A stretch of DNA of 64,000 nucleotides, taken from contig NZ_FOAP01000007.1 in the NCBI RefSeq assembly GCF_900109545.1, positions 248,001 to 312,000 of the forward strand. Direction: 5' to 3'. A program made the position numbers and the translations under genes. The DNA comes from Stigmatella aurantiaca. Its GTDB lineage: Bacteria > Myxococcota > Myxococcia > Myxococcales > Myxococcaceae. Below are positions 7,054 to 16,384 of this stretch, piece after piece (position 1 is the first letter of the stretch; each line of letters begins with the position of its first letter). The notes under the pieces were generated by a model that was given only the letters and a program-made list of their open reading frames with translations, made no database searches and was not told where the DNA came from.

Positions 7054-9447
7054 CTAGTTCCGCAGCGGCTTGCCCTTCTCCAGCATGAACTGCAGCCGGT
7101 CCTGGGTCTTCTCCTCGCCGCACAGGCTCAGGAAAGCCTCCAGCTCCAGCTCCAGCAGCCGCTCCTCGGTCAGCAGCACCGACGGGCTCGTGTCGCCGCC
7201 CGTGAGCACCCGCGCCAGCTTCTGGGCGATCTTCCGGTCGTGCGCGGAGATCTGGTTGTTGAGCGCCATGTCGTACAGCAGCATGTCGATGGTGGCGAAA
7301 CCGCTGGGCCCCGGCAGCCGGAACCGGCTGGGGCGCGGCGCCCGGAAGCCCGCCTTCGCCATGCCCAGCACCCGCTGCTTGGCGTCGTGCAGCTGGAAGT
7401 CCCGGTTGGCGCTGATGCCGTCGTGGGCGCTCAGGAAGCCCAGCTCGCGCGCCTCCTCGGCGCTGGTGGCCACCTTCGCCATGCCCACCGCCAGGAACAC
7501 CTTCTTGATGAAGGGGAACGGATCGAAGTCCTTGTCCGCCGAGTACGCGCCGTACACGTTGCGCAGAAGCTGCATCGTGCCGCCGCCGCCGGGGATGAGG
7601 CCCACGCCCACCTCCACCAGGCCCATGTACAGCTCCGCCGCCGCCTGGATGGCATTGCCGCCCATGGCCATCTCGGCGCCGCCGCCCAGGGTCAGGTTGA
7701 AGGGCGCCGTCACCACCGGCACCGGGCTGTAGCGCATGCGCTGGTTGGCCGCCTGGAAGGCCCCCACCATCTTCCGCAGCGTGTCGAACTCGCCGTTCCG
7801 CGCCGCCCACAGGAGCCCGAAGATGTTGGCGCCCGCCGAGAAGTTCGCCCCGTCGTTGCCCACCACCAGGCCCAGGTGGTTCTTCTCGGTCTCGTCCAGC
7901 GCCGTGCCCACCATCGCGATGATGTCATCGTCGATGGAGTTCATCTTGGAGTGGAACTCCAGCAGCGTGACGCCGTCGCCCATGTCCCACAGGGTGGCGC
8001 TGCCGTTGCTGTCGATCTTCTTGTTGCCGCGCTTGAGGTACTCCACCTTCGCGATGCGCGCGCTCTCCGGCACCGGCTTCACCGACTTGCTGGCGATGTC
8101 CCAGTAGGTGTCGCGGCCGTCCTGCACGCCGTAGAAGGACTCACGCCCCGAGGCGAGCATCTGCTCCACCCACGCGGCCGGCTTGAGCCCCAGCGCCTTC
8201 ATGCGCTCCACGCCGGCCTTCACGCCGTAGGCATCCCACGTCTCGAAGGGGCCCACGTCCCAGCCGAAGCCCCAGCGCATGCCGCGGTCGATGTTGACGA
8301 TGTCGTCGGCGATCTCCGGAATGCGGCGGCTGGAGTACGCCAGCACGTCCAGGGTGACGCGCTCGGCGAACTTGGCGGCCTTGTCCTCGCCCTTCATCAC
8401 CGTGGCCACGCGCTCGCGCACGTCCTCCACGTCCCGGGCGGCGCCCAGCGACTCGTAGCGCACCTTGTTCTGCGGCCGGTAGTCGAGCGTCTTCAGGTCC
8501 AGCGCGAGGATTTCCTTGTCCCCGCCGCCGCCCTTGCCCTTCTTGTAGAAGCCCGAGCCGCTCTTGTCGCCCAGCATCCCCTTCTCCACCATCTTCTGGA
8601 GGAAGTCGGGGGCTGCGAACGTCTGGCGCTCCTCATCCTGGGTGAGCGTGTCGAAGCAGTTCTTCGCCACGTGGGTGAAGGTGTCCAGGCCGACGATGTC
8701 CGCGGTGCGGAACACGGCGGACTTGGGGCGGCCCATGGCGGGGCCAAAAATCTTGTCCACCTCCTCCACCGTCAGCTCCGCCTTCTGCATCTCGGCGATG
8801 GTGCGCATCATCCCGTACACGCCGATGCGGTTGGCGATGAAGTTGGTGGTGTCCTTGCCGTAGACGATGCCCTTGCCGAGCACGCCCTCGCCGAACGTGT
8901 GGATGGCCTTCACCACCTCCGCGTCCGTCTCCGGGCCTGCCACCAGCTCCAGGAGCTTCATGTAGCGCACGGGGTTGAAGAAGTGCGTCACCAGGAAGCG
9001 CTTGCGGAAGTCCGCGCCGCGGCCCTGGAGCATGCCCGCGATGGACAGGCCCGAGGTGTTGGAGCTGACGATGGCGTCCTTGCGCAGGTGCTTCTCCACC
9101 TTCTCGAAGAGCGCCTGCTTGACGGCCAGGTCCTCCTTCACCACCTCAATCACCCAGTCGCACTCGGCGATGCGGGCGATGTCGTCCTCCAGGTTGCCCA
9201 CTTCCAGCGAAGCGAACACCTGCTCGGAGACGATGGGGCTGGGCTTCTGCTTGCGCAGGTTCGCCAGCGCGCCCAGCACGAACTTGTTGCGGAAGGCCTT
9301 GGAGGAGGTGTCCTCGCCGGGGCCCGCCTTGGGGGGGACGATGTCCAGCAGCAGCGCGCGCACGCCCGAGTTTGCCAGGTGGGCGGCGATGCCGCTGCCC
9401 ATCACTCCGGCGCCCAGCACAGCCACTTTGCGGATCCGCGTCGTCAT
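7054..9447 (-). CDS. fadN: 3-hydroxyacyl-CoA dehydrogenase / enoyl-CoA hydratase (FadN-type)
   Basis: 797-residue bifunctional beta-oxidation enzyme. Domain order is dehydrogenase first and hydratase last, as in Bacillus FadN, the reverse of E. coli FadB. Seen: Rossmann motif LGAGVMGSGIA at residues 10-20, the 3HCDH C-terminal regions (about 190-400), then the crotonase domain from about 480 with the oxyanion motif FSAGANI and GGGAEMAMG. ATG at 9447 is chosen because the dinucleotide fold begins right after it. Together with the thiolase it converts enoyl-CoA to 3-ketoacyl-CoA and acetyl-CoA. No acyl-CoA dehydrogenase is in the window. It is divergent from the aminopeptidase gene. Confidence 0.93.
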   Translation of the reverse strand: MTTRIRKVAVLGAGVMGSGIAAHLANSGVRALLLDIVPPKAGPGEDTSSKAFRNKFVLGALANLRKQKPSPIVSEQVFASLEVGNLEDDIARIAECDWVIEVVKEDLAVKQALFEKVEKHLRKDAIVSSNTSGLSIAGMLQGRGADFRKRFLVTHFFNPVRYMKLLELVAGPETDAEVVKAIHTFGEGVLGKGIVYGKDTTNFIANRIGVYGMMRTIAEMQKAELTVEEVDKIFGPAMGRPKSAVFRTADIVGLDTFTHVAKNCFDTLTQDEERQTFAAPDFLQKMVEKGMLGDKSGSGFYKKGKGGGGDKEILALDLKTLDYRPQNKVRYESLGAARDVEDVRERVATVMKGEDKAAKFAERVTLDVLAYSSRRIPEIADDIVNIDRGMRWGFGWDVGPFETWDAYGVKAGVERMKALGLKPAAWVEQMLASGRESFYGVQDGRDTYWDIASKSVKPVPESARIAKVEYLKRGNKKIDSNGSATLWDMGDGVTLLEFHSKMNSIDDDIIAMVGTALDETEKNHLGLVVGNDGANFSAGANIFGLLWAARNGEFDTLRKMVGAFQAANQRMRYSPVPVVTAPFNLTLGGGAEMAMGGNAIQAAAELYMGLVEVGVGLIPGGGGTMQLLRNVYGAYSADKDFDPFPFIKKVFLAVGMAKVATSAEEARELGFLSAHDGISANRDFQLHDAKQRVLGMAKAGFRAPRPSRFRLPGPSGFATIDMLLYDMALNNQISAHDRKIAQKLARVLTGGDTSPSVLLTEERLLELELEAFLSLCGEEKTQDRLQFMLEKGKPLRN

Positions 9448-9493
9448 TTGGAAAAGGCTCCCTTTCTGGGATGAGGGACTGCACAAATGTCGG

Positions 9494-9515
9494 CGATTGA
9501 CCCAAAAGTCAATCG
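9494..9515. promoter_or_regulatory. Perfect inverted repeat, candidate fad operator
   Basis: CGATTGAC and GTCAATCG, 8-bp perfect arms with a 6-nt spacer (CCAAAA), lie in the 114-bp divergent region 46 bp before the fadN start. The arms contain TTGAC -35-like boxes on both strands. Size and symmetry fit a TetR-type acyl-CoA-responsive repressor site. The regulator is not in the window. Confidence 0.5.
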
Positions 9516-9561
9516 GGCTCTCTCGCCAGGGTCCGTTCCTGGGACTACAACCCCCGGAAAC

Positions 9562-11316
9562 ATGGCCCGCCTCGACCCCCACTCGTACAACGAAGACACC
9601 CAGCCCGAGACCGAATCCCTGGATTGGAAGGCTCGTGTGGATTTCCGGACCCGGCGCCTGCACGCCGAGGTCACCCTCACCCTCAAGGAGGCCTCTGCGG
9701 GCCCGTTGGACCTGGATACCCGGGATCTCGACATCCGTGCGGTGGTGGACGCCGAGGGACGCCCCCTGCCCTACCTGCTCTCACCTCCGGAGCCCATCCT
9801 GGGCAGCCGGCTGCGCGTGGAGCTGCCCCCGGGGCTGCGCCAGCTCACCGTGCGCTACCGGACGTCCCCCCAGGCGAGCGCCCTGCAGTGGCTGACGCCC
9901 TCGCAGACGGCGGGCGGCCAGCACCCGTTCCTCTTCAGCCAGTGCCAGGCCATCCACGCCCGCTCCGTGGTGCCGCTGCAGGACACCCCGCGCATCCGGG
10001 TGCGCTACCGGGCCTCGCTCACCCTCCCCAAGGCGCTCAAGGCGGTGATGGCCGCGGGCTTCCTGAGCCGGGAGGAGCACGGCGTGGAGGCGGTGGAGCA
10101 CTACGAGATGCCCCAGCCCATTCCGCCCTACCTCCTGGCGTTCGCGGTGGGGAGCCTCGCGCCGAAGGAGCTGGGGCCGCGCTCGCGCGTGTGGGCCGAG
10201 CCTGAGCTGCTGGAGGACGCAGCCGCCGAGTTCGAGGACGTGGATGCCATGCTGCGCGTGGCCGAGTCGCTCTTCGGCCCGTATGACTGGGAGCGCTTCG
10301 ATGTGCTCACCATGCCGCCCTCGTTCCCGTACGGGGGCATGGAGAACCCGCGCCTCACCTTCCTCACGCCCACGCTGCTCGCGGGGGACAAGAGCCTGGT
10401 GAACGTGGTGGCGCACGAGCTGGCGCACTCGTGGACGGGCAACCTCATCACCAACGCCTCCGCCGAGCACTTCTGGCTCAACGAGGGCTTCACGGTGTTC
10501 GCCGAGCGGCGGATTCTGGAGGCGCTGGAGGGCGCCGAGGTGGCCGCGCTCCACGGGGCGCTGGGCCGGCGCTCGCTGGACACGGCGCTGGAGCACTTCC
10601 GGGCCCACCCGCAGCTCACCGTGCTGCGCACCCACCTGACGGGCGTGGACCCGGACGAGGTGTTCTCCCAGGTGCCCTACGAGAAGGGCTACCTGCTGCT
10701 GCGGGCCCTGGAGGACGCAGTGGGCCGGGAGACCTTCGATGCGTACCTGCGCCGCTACATCAGCACCCACCGCTTCCAGGCGCTCACCACCGAGGACTTC
10801 GTCGCCTTCACCGAGCGCGAGCTGCCCGGGGCCCTGGCGAAGGTAAATGGGGAGGCCTACCTGCACCAGCCCGGCATTCCCGCGAACGCCCCCGCGCCCC
10901 ACTCCCGCCGCCTGGAAGAGCTGCGGCGGCTCCAGGGCAGCGTGCCCTCGCAGGAGGACGTGAAGGACTGGACGCCCACCGAGTGGCAGCTTTTCCTGGA
11001 GTCGATGCCGCAGAACACCTCGCGCGAGGTGCTGAAGCAGCTCGATGAGCGCTTCCACTTCACCCAGAGCCGCAACTCGGAGGTGCTGGTGGCGTGGCTC
11101 GTGGCGGCACTCAAGGGCCACTACGCCCCCGCGCTGGACCGGACCGAGGCCTTCCTGGGAGAGGTGGGCCGCATGAAGTACCTCAAGCCGCTCTACAGCG
11201 TGCTGGCCTCCACCCCCGAGTACCGGGGCCGGGCCCGGGACATCTTCCAGAAGCACGCGGAGCGCTACCACCCCATCGCCCGCCAGGGCGTGGAGAGCAT
11301 TCTGGCCCGGGCGTAA
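9562..11316 (+). CDS. M1 family metallopeptidase (leukotriene A4 hydrolase-like aminopeptidase)
   Basis: 584-residue zinc aminopeptidase. Seen: the substrate-binding YGGMENP motif and the zinc site HELAH (285-289) followed by NEGF, with the third ligand E308 at the canonical 18-residue spacing. The C-terminal third is an alpha-helical domain as in leukotriene A4 hydrolases and cold-active bacterial aminopeptidases. There is no signal peptide, so it is probably cytosolic. ATG at 9562 is used because conserved sequence (LDPHSYNE) follows at once; an upstream in-frame ATG at 9487 would run through the operator-like repeat. Role: removal of N-terminal residues from peptides. Confidence 0.92.
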   Translation: MARLDPHSYNEDTQPETESLDWKARVDFRTRRLHAEVTLTLKEASAGPLDLDTRDLDIRAVVDAEGRPLPYLLSPPEPILGSRLRVELPPGLRQLTVRYRTSPQASALQWLTPSQTAGGQHPFLFSQCQAIHARSVVPLQDTPRIRVRYRASLTLPKALKAVMAAGFLSREEHGVEAVEHYEMPQPIPPYLLAFAVGSLAPKELGPRSRVWAEPELLEDAAAEFEDVDAMLRVAESLFGPYDWERFDVLTMPPSFPYGGMENPRLTFLTPTLLAGDKSLVNVVAHELAHSWTGNLITNASAEHFWLNEGFTVFAERRILEALEGAEVAALHGALGRRSLDTALEHFRAHPQLTVLRTHLTGVDPDEVFSQVPYEKGYLLLRALEDAVGRETFDAYLRRYISTHRFQALTTEDFVAFTERELPGALAKVNGEAYLHQPGIPANAPAPHSRRLEELRRLQGSVPSQEDVKDWTPTEWQLFLESMPQNTSREVLKQLDERFHFTQSRNSEVLVAWLVAALKGHYAPALDRTEAFLGEVGRMKYLKPLYSVLASTPEYRGRARDIFQKHAERYHPIARQGVESILARA

Positions 11317-11329
11317 GCCGGCGGCGGGC

Positions 11330-11358
11330 CCCGGGGACAATGGGCTATCGTCCCCGGG
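11330..11358. promoter_or_regulatory. Perfect hairpin ending one base before a start codon
   Basis: CCCGGGGAC and GTCCCCGGG pair perfectly (9 bp, 11-nt loop) in the 43-bp gap between the aminopeptidase stop and the ATG at 11360. It leaves no visible Shine-Dalgarno site. It could be an intrinsic-type terminator without a T-tract, or a structure limiting translation of the next gene. Confidence 0.45.
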
Positions 11359-11359
11359 C

Positions 11360-14300
11360 ATGAGCCTCCAGCCTTTCACCGCCCTGCTGCTGATGGGGCT
11401 TCTGCTGGCGGGATGCGACCGCCAGACGGCCCCGCGTCCCCCTTCCCCGCCGGCCAAGGCCCCCCCGGCCCGGAGCCCCCTCGCCGAGCCGTTCGAGAAG
11501 GCGGGCCTCACCGCCCCAGCCGCGGTGCTGGGCCACCCGGACACCGGGGAGGTGCGGCTGGACGAGCTGCGGGACTCCGTGGCGGACCCGCAGGAAGTCA
11601 CCGAGGAGCAGCTCGCGAAGCTCATGCCCGCCGGCCCGGATGGGGAGCTCGACCGCGCCGTGGCGCGGCCCCGGCCCACCGCCTCCCGCGCCCCGCCCCA
11701 AGAGCCCGCCACGGCGGGCTCCCCGCATCCGCCCCCGCCCCCTCCCCCTCCTTCCCTGGACAGGGAGGAAGTGGAGGAGCAGGTGCTGAGTGGCGCCCCC
11801 GCGGCGCCTCTACCGGGTCCGCGGCGTGAGACCATTCAGATCATCCGGGGCAGCGGCTCGGGCGCCCCAGGGGGCGTGGACATTCCTTCCCAGGAGGAGG
11901 CGAAGAAGCAGGGGGACCATCCGTCCAAGGGCGGCGGGGGGCCGACCCCGGTGCTGCCCAAGGTGGAAGCGGCGCCCCGGGCCGCCAAGGTGCTGGTGAC
12001 CGGACTGGATGGGCGCTTCCACCCACTCAAGACCCGGACGATTCGCGTGGTGACCTATATCCAGGGCGCCCGGGCACGCACGGTGGTGGATACCCTCTTC
12101 GAGAACGACTCGAACCGCACGCTGGAGGGCACCTTCTTCCACCCGCTGCCTGGCGGGGCGACGGTGGCGGGCTTCGCCATGTACTCGGGCGCGGTGGCGG
12201 TGGACACGCCCTCGCTCTTCCAATCCTCTGACTTGCTGCCGCCCCTGGGGGAAGGCTCCGCCCAGGCCGAGAATCTGGGGGCTGCCGCGCCCCCGAGCCC
12301 CCCGGGTGCCAAGCGCTCCTGGGGCGAGCGGCAGGAGGCCCGCGTCGTCGAACAGAAACGGGCCCGTGAGGTCTACGAGGAGGTGGTGCGCCGCAACGTG
12401 GACCCGGCGCTGCTGGAGTGGGCGGGCGCGTCCACCTTCAGCGCCCGCGTGTTCCCGCTTCCGCCCAAGTCCCTCAAGCGCGTGGTGCTCGCCTACGAGC
12501 AGACGCTGCTCTTCGATGGGCAGCGCCTGCGCTACACGTGGCCGCTGCCCCCGGGCGCGGGCGGGGACCTGAAGGTGTCCGCCCGGGTCCATGTGGATCC
12601 GCTCCACGCGGGCGAGGTGAGTGTCCAACCCGCGCAGGACACCCCGCCGCGCCGGCTGGGCGCCTGGCAGGCGTATGACTTCCCCGAGCTGCGAGGCGAT
12701 GGGGTGCTGTCGGTGGCGCTCGCGCCCCGGAATCCCGAGGCGGACGTGCTGGTGGGAAAGGACGCCGCGGGCCTTCCCGGCCAGGCCTTCCACGCGCGGG
12801 TCCGGCTGCCCGCGCGGCTGACTTCGGCCGCCGAAGGCCCTCCCACCGGGCGCGCCGTGCTGGTGGTGGACACCTCCCTGTCCTCGGAGGACGGCAATGC
12901 CTGGGCGCTCCAGGCCGCGACCCTGCGTGCCCTGCTGGAGAAGGATGAGACGCTGAAGGAGTACGCGGTGCTCCTCTTCGACGTGCGCCCGCGGTGGCTT
13001 CATGCCGCGGGCTGGCGCCCCAACGATGCGGCGCACCGTCAGGAGACCTTCGCCGAGCTGGAGCACCTGTTCCTGGAGGGGGCCTCGCACGTGGACGGCG
13101 CCCTGGAGGAGCTGGATCAAGCCTCTCGCGAGTGGCTCCGGCCCGCCCCGTCCCAGGAGCGGGTGACGGCCTTCCTCCTCTCGGACGGCAATGCCACCTG
13201 GGGCCAGAGCCGGGTGGACGCCATGGTGACCCGCCACCCCAGCGTGGAGGGCCTGCGCTGGGTGAGCTACCGCTTCGGTGAGGCCTCGGCCAACACGGAG
13301 CTGTTCGACGCGCTGTCACGCGCCAGCGGTGGCCGGACGGTGACCGTGCTGTCTGGCGCCGAGGTGGCCGCGGCGGCCCGGGCGCACCGGGCCGGTTCGG
13401 TGGTGCTCGCGCGCGTGGGGGTGAAGGGCGCGGAGGCGAAGGACCTGGTGGTGGCGGGCCGGCCCCAACTCGTCTTCCCCGGCCAGGAGCTGCAGGTGGC
13501 GGGGCGGCTCCCCTCCGAGGGCGCCGCGGCGCTGGAGGTGGTGACGCGCTCCGGGGAGCAGGAGCAGGTGCTGAGCGTGCCGCTGCCCCGGGAGCAGAAC
13601 AGCACGTTCGCCCCCCGGGCCTGGGCAGAGCTGTTCGTGGCGCGGTTGGTGGCGCTCGACGATGAGCGCCTGGACCGGATGGTGGTGGCCCTCAGCCAGC
13701 ATTACCGGCTGGCCCATGCCCGGGCCTCCATGCTCATCCTCGAATCCGAGGGCGACTACACGCGCTACGCGGTGGCCAACGAGCAGGTGGACCTGGAGAA
13801 CCTGGAGAACCTGCGGCGCCGCGAGGAGGACCAGCGCCGGGACAAGCTGCTGGGCATCGACCTGGACGGCGTGCTGGACACGGGCCGTGCCGTGGTGAAG
13901 CAGCTCACCGGACTCCAGAAGACGCTGCCGCCCCTCTTGCGCAGCCAGCCCCTGCGGGACGAGCCCTATGCCGGCGGGCAGGAGCGGCTGGAGGCGGAGC
14001 TGCACTACCGCAAGGCCCGCAAGGAGAACCGGGACGATGTGCTCATCTACGAGGCCGTCTCGCGCAAGCGGGCGTTCGCGGGGGACACCTGGGGCGCGGT
14101 GCGCGCGCTCTCCTCGCCCGTGGAGCTGCGGCCCAAGGACGCGGAAGCCCTGCGCCTGGTCGGCTACGGCATGCTCGCCCTGGGCCAATACCCGGTGGCC
14201 GCAGAGCTCTTCGAGCACGTGCGGCTCCAGCGGCCCTTCGAGGGCCAGGCGTTCCTCGAGGAGGCGCTCGCCCTGGATGCGGCGGGCCGCTACGCGGAGG

Positions 14301-14893
14301 CCGCGCGCAACTATGAAATCGTCCTGGCGCGCACCTGGGGCCGGCACCCTCGCGAGGTGAAGACGGTGGCCGCCTACCACTATGCCCGCATGCTCTCGGC
14401 GCTGGCGCGCCAGCCGGGCGCCCAGTCCGTGGCGGCCCTGCTCCAGGAGCGCCGGGAGTCCTTGAAGGAAGACCCCAAGGCGAAGCCCGGGGAGGGCCTG
14501 GACTTCCAGCCCATCGGCTACCAGCTCACCACGCACTGGAACTCGGACAGCACGGACATCGACCTGTGGGTCATCGAGCCCAACGGCGAGCGCTGCTTCT
14601 ACTCCCACCGCGACACGCGCCTGGGAGGCCACCTGTTCTGGGACATCACCGATGGCCTGGGGCCCGAGCTGTACCACGCCCGCAAGGTGGCGCCGGGGCC
14701 CTACCACGTGGTGGTGCACTACTACGGCAACAACTCGCCGCGGTACGTGGTGCCCACGTCCCTGCTGCTGGTGAGCGACCGCAACGTCTTCACCCCGGAG
14801 GACACCTTCCAGCGCCGCTTCCAGGTGCGCATCCTGCCCAACAAGAACGCCCTGCTCCTCCTTCGCCGCGAGGAGCTGCTCCCGGCGAAGTGA
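11360..14893 (+). CDS. VIT/VWA-domain lipoprotein with C-terminal DUF2135
   Basis: 1177 residues. The N-terminus is a lipoprotein signal with lipobox LLAGC (C19), then a long Pro-rich low-complexity stretch to about residue 200. A vault/inter-alpha-trypsin (VIT) domain follows at about 220-400 ([18 protein letters not shown] onward, [15 protein letters not shown]), then a von Willebrand A-like domain at about 490-660 ([25 protein letters not shown]). TPR-like helices lie around 900-1010 and a DUF2135 beta domain at the end ([18 protein letters not shown]). VIT-VWA proteins are thought to mediate protein-protein contacts or bind metal; the function of bacterial members is unknown. The VWA metal site is only partly kept (DTSLS rather than DxSxS). 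It should face the periplasm or cell surface. It follows the aminopeptidase by 43 bp. Confidence 0.8.
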   Translation: MSLQPFTALLLMGLLLAGCDRQTAPRPPSPPAKAPPARSPLAEPFEKAGLTAPAAVLGHPDTGEVRLDELRDSVADPQEVTEEQLAKLMPAGPDGELDRAVARPRPTASRAPPQEPATAGSPHPPPPPPPPSLDREEVEEQVLSGAPAAPLPGPRRETIQIIRGSGSGAPGGVDIPSQEEAKKQGDHPSKGGGGPTPVLPKVEAAPRAAKVLVTGLDGRFHPLKTRTIRVVTYIQGARARTVVDTLFENDSNRTLEGTFFHPLPGGATVAGFAMYSGAVAVDTPSLFQSSDLLPPLGEGSAQAENLGAAAPPSPPGAKRSWGERQEARVVEQKRAREVYEEVVRRNVDPALLEWAGASTFSARVFPLPPKSLKRVVLAYEQTLLFDGQRLRYTWPLPPGAGGDLKVSARVHVDPLHAGEVSVQPAQDTPPRRLGAWQAYDFPELRGDGVLSVALAPRNPEADVLVGKDAAGLPGQAFHARVRLPARLTSAAEGPPTGRAVLVVDTSLSSEDGNAWALQAATLRALLEKDETLKEYAVLLFDVRPRWLHAAGWRPNDAAHRQETFAELEHLFLEGASHVDGALEELDQASREWLRPAPSQERVTAFLLSDGNATWGQSRVDAMVTRHPSVEGLRWVSYRFGEASANTELFDALSRASGGRTVTVLSGAEVAAAARAHRAGSVVLARVGVKGAEAKDLVVAGRPQLVFPGQELQVAGRLPSEGAAALEVVTRSGEQEQVLSVPLPREQNSTFAPRAWAELFVARLVALDDERLDRMVVALSQHYRLAHARASMLILESEGDYTRYAVANEQVDLENLENLRRREEDQRRDKLLGIDLDGVLDTGRAVVKQLTGLQKTLPPLLRSQPLRDEPYAGGQERLEAELHYRKARKENRDDVLIYEAVSRKRAFAGDTWGAVRALSSPVELRPKDAEALRLVGYGMLALGQYPVAAELFEHVRLQRPFEGQAFLEEALALDAAGRYAEAARNYEIVLARTWGRHPREVKTVAAYHYARMLSALARQPGAQSVAALLQERRESLKEDPKAKPGEGLDFQPIGYQLTTHWNSDSTDIDLWVIEPNGERCFYSHRDTRLGGHLFWDITDGLGPELYHARKVAPGPYHVVVHYYGNNSPRYVVPTSLLLVSDRNVFTPEDTFQRRFQVRILPNKNALLLLRREELLPAK

Positions 14894-14916
14894 CGCTCAA
14901 GCACCCGGTGAGGCGC

Positions 14917-15786
14917 TCAGCGCTTCACCGCGTCCAGGCGCTTCTTCGTCAGGCTCAGGTAGTTGGCGTCCAGGTCGATGCCCGTGTAGCGGCGGCCCAG
15001 CTTCAGCGCCGCCACGCCCGTGGTGCCACTGCCGTTGAAGGGATCCAACACCGTGGCGTCCTCGGGGGTGCTGGCCTCGATGATGCGCTCCAGCAGGGCC
15101 ACCGGCTTCTGCGTGGGGTGGCTGCCGAAGGCCTTCTCCTCGCGGCGCGGGGCAATCTGCGTCCACATGCGCCCGGAGCCATCCGCCGACAGCTCCTCCT
15201 CGCCGGTGCGCGGCAGGTTCCACACGTCGCGCATCTGCTTGCCGCCGTTCTCGCTCTTCATCCGCGCGTAGTTGAACGTGTGCTGGAGCGTCTTGGCCGG
15301 CTTGGGCGAGGCCCAGATGAGCAGCTCCGTCGAGTGCGTGAAGTAGCGGCACGACAGGTTCGGGCTGGCGTTGGGCTTGTACCAGGTGACGGTGTTCAGC
15401 AGCTTGAAGCCGAGCTTCTGCATGGCGAAGCCGACGTTGAAGATGACGTGCTGGGTGCCGCTCACCCACAGCGTCCCGGTGGGCTTGAGCACGCGCTGGC
15501 ACGCCTTGAGCCACTCGGTGGTGAAGCGGTGGTCCTCCTCAATCCCGCGCGACACGTCCCAGGCCCCCTTGGCCACCGAGGCGCGCTTGCCGCTCTTGCA
15601 GGTGAAGCCGCCGTTGGACAGGAAGTACGGCGGATCCGCGAAGACGAGATCGAACTGCTGCTCGGGGAACTGGTTGAGCAGCGCCACGCTGTCGCCCTGG
15701 TACAGCTTGTACGCGTCCGACTTCGCGAACTCGCTCTGCTTCAGGGACTTCTCGACAAGCTTCAGCGCAGTGGCTTCCGCGGACAT
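14917..15786 (-). CDS. Site-specific DNA methyltransferase, beta class (DpnA/MboII-like)
   Basis: 289-residue amino-methyltransferase using S-adenosylmethionine. Seen: catalytic motif IV DPPY (51-54) in FADPPYFLSNGG, a target-recognition region in the middle, and the SAM-binding motif DPFNGSGTTG at about 248-257; this order (IV, TRD, I) defines the beta class, which makes N6-adenine or N4-cytosine. GGAGG lies 5 nt before ATG 15786. No restriction endonuclease is adjacent (its neighbours are the VIT lipoprotein, convergent, and rpmE), so it looks like a solitary methylase with a regulatory or protective role. The recognition site cannot be read from sequence. Confidence 0.88.
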   Translation of the reverse strand: MSAEATALKLVEKSLKQSEFAKSDAYKLYQGDSVALLNQFPEQQFDLVFADPPYFLSNGGFTCKSGKRASVAKGAWDVSRGIEEDHRFTTEWLKACQRVLKPTGTLWVSGTQHVIFNVGFAMQKLGFKLLNTVTWYKPNASPNLSCRYFTHSTELLIWASPKPAKTLQHTFNYARMKSENGGKQMRDVWNLPRTGEEELSADGSGRMWTQIAPRREEKAFGSHPTQKPVALLERIIEASTPEDATVLDPFNGSGTTGVAALKLGRRYTGIDLDANYLSLTKKRLDAVKR

Positions 15787-15903
15787 CTCGCCTCCGTCTC
15801 GGCACTTCGTGGACGCGGCGGACTGTGCGGTCGTCTCGGTGCTACGTCTAATTTCTGGCCTGTAGCACTTGAAAACTTGACGGAGGCCCCCCCTGAAAAC
15901 ACT

Positions 15904-15955
15904 TCGAGCAGGGCGGGAGGGGCTCTGTCACGAGACCCTCCGTCACCCTGCTCGA
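15904..15955 (-). terminator. Hairpin terminator downstream of rpmE
   Basis: Long imperfect inverted repeat (arms starting TCGAGCAGGG and ending CCCTGCTCGA, with a second block GGGAGGG/CCCTCC) 33 bp past the rpmE stop. On the minus strand it is followed by AGTGTTTTC. The rest of the 200-bp gap between the methyltransferase start and rpmE shows nothing else recognisable apart from the methyltransferase upstream region. Confidence 0.6.
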
Positions 15956-15987
15956 CGGATGCAGCGAAGGCTGTGCGGCGGAAAAGA

Positions 15988-16272
15988 CTACGCCTTGGCC
16001 TTGGCCTTCTTGCCACCGGCGGCCGGCGCGGCGGCCTCGGCGCCCGCGGCAGGAGCCTCTTCCTTGGCGGCGGTGTTGCCCGCGTACTTCTTGCGGAAGC
16101 GGTCGATGCGGCCCGCGGTGTCCACGAGCTTGTACTTGCCCGTGAAGAAGGGGTGGCAGTTCGAGCAGATTTCCACCGCGAACGAGCCGCGCGTGGACTT
16201 GGTCTCGACGATGTTGCCGCAGGCACAGGTGATGCGCGAGGCCGGGTACACCGGGTGCATTTCGGGCTTCAT
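15988..16272 (-). CDS. rpmE: 50S ribosomal protein L31, zinc-binding type
   Basis: 94-residue large-subunit protein. ATG at 16272 gives the standard [11 protein letters not shown]-terminus. The zinc ribbon is intact (C16, C18, C36, C39), so this is the C+ form rather than the zinc-independent paralog. [24 protein letters not shown] is typical. The C-terminus carries an Ala/Pro/Lys-rich extension of about 25 residues (ending KKAKAKA), longer than E. coli L31. It is monocistronic, with a good promoter (16344-16372), a leader hairpin (16298-16317) and a downstream terminator. Confidence 0.95.
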   Translation of the reverse strand: MKPEMHPVYPASRITCACGNIVETKSTRGSFAVEICSNCHPFFTGKYKLVDTAGRIDRFRKKYAGNTAAKEEAPAAGAEAAAPAAGGKKAKAKA

Positions 16273-16297
16273 GGTGACGTCTCCAGGGCGCCTTGCC

Positions 16298-16317
16298 CCC
16301 ACCCGGAAGCGGGTGGG
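16298..16317 (-). promoter_or_regulatory. rpmE leader hairpin
   Basis: A perfect 8-bp stem (CCCACCCG / CGGGTGGG) with a 4-nt loop lies in the predicted 5' leader of rpmE, 25-45 nt before the start codon. Leader structures are common autoregulatory sites for ribosomal proteins; that role is an inference here. Confidence 0.45.
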
Positions 16318-16343
16318 AGGTCCAGCGATTGAGGTAGCCGGCG

Positions 16344-16372
16344 CTTATAACGGCGCGCCGGGTGTTGCACAA
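16344..16372 (-). promoter_or_regulatory. Sigma-70-type promoter of rpmE
   Basis: On the minus strand TTGTGC (16372-16367), a 17-bp spacer and TATAAG (16349-16344). This is one of the best -35/-10 pairs in this GC-rich window. The predicted transcription start near 16337 gives a leader of about 65 nt. Confidence 0.65.
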
Positions 16373-16384
16373 GGCCACCCACCG

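Noticed and set aside
7036-9474. An 812-codon open frame on the plus strand opposite fadN
   Set aside because: Its composition is His/Arg/Leu-rich nonsense typical of the reverse of a GC-rich gene; the minus-strand protein has full motifs.
9781-11835. Long minus-strand open frame opposite the aminopeptidase and VIT gene
   Set aside because: GC-rich antisense shadow without family features, spanning two unrelated genes.
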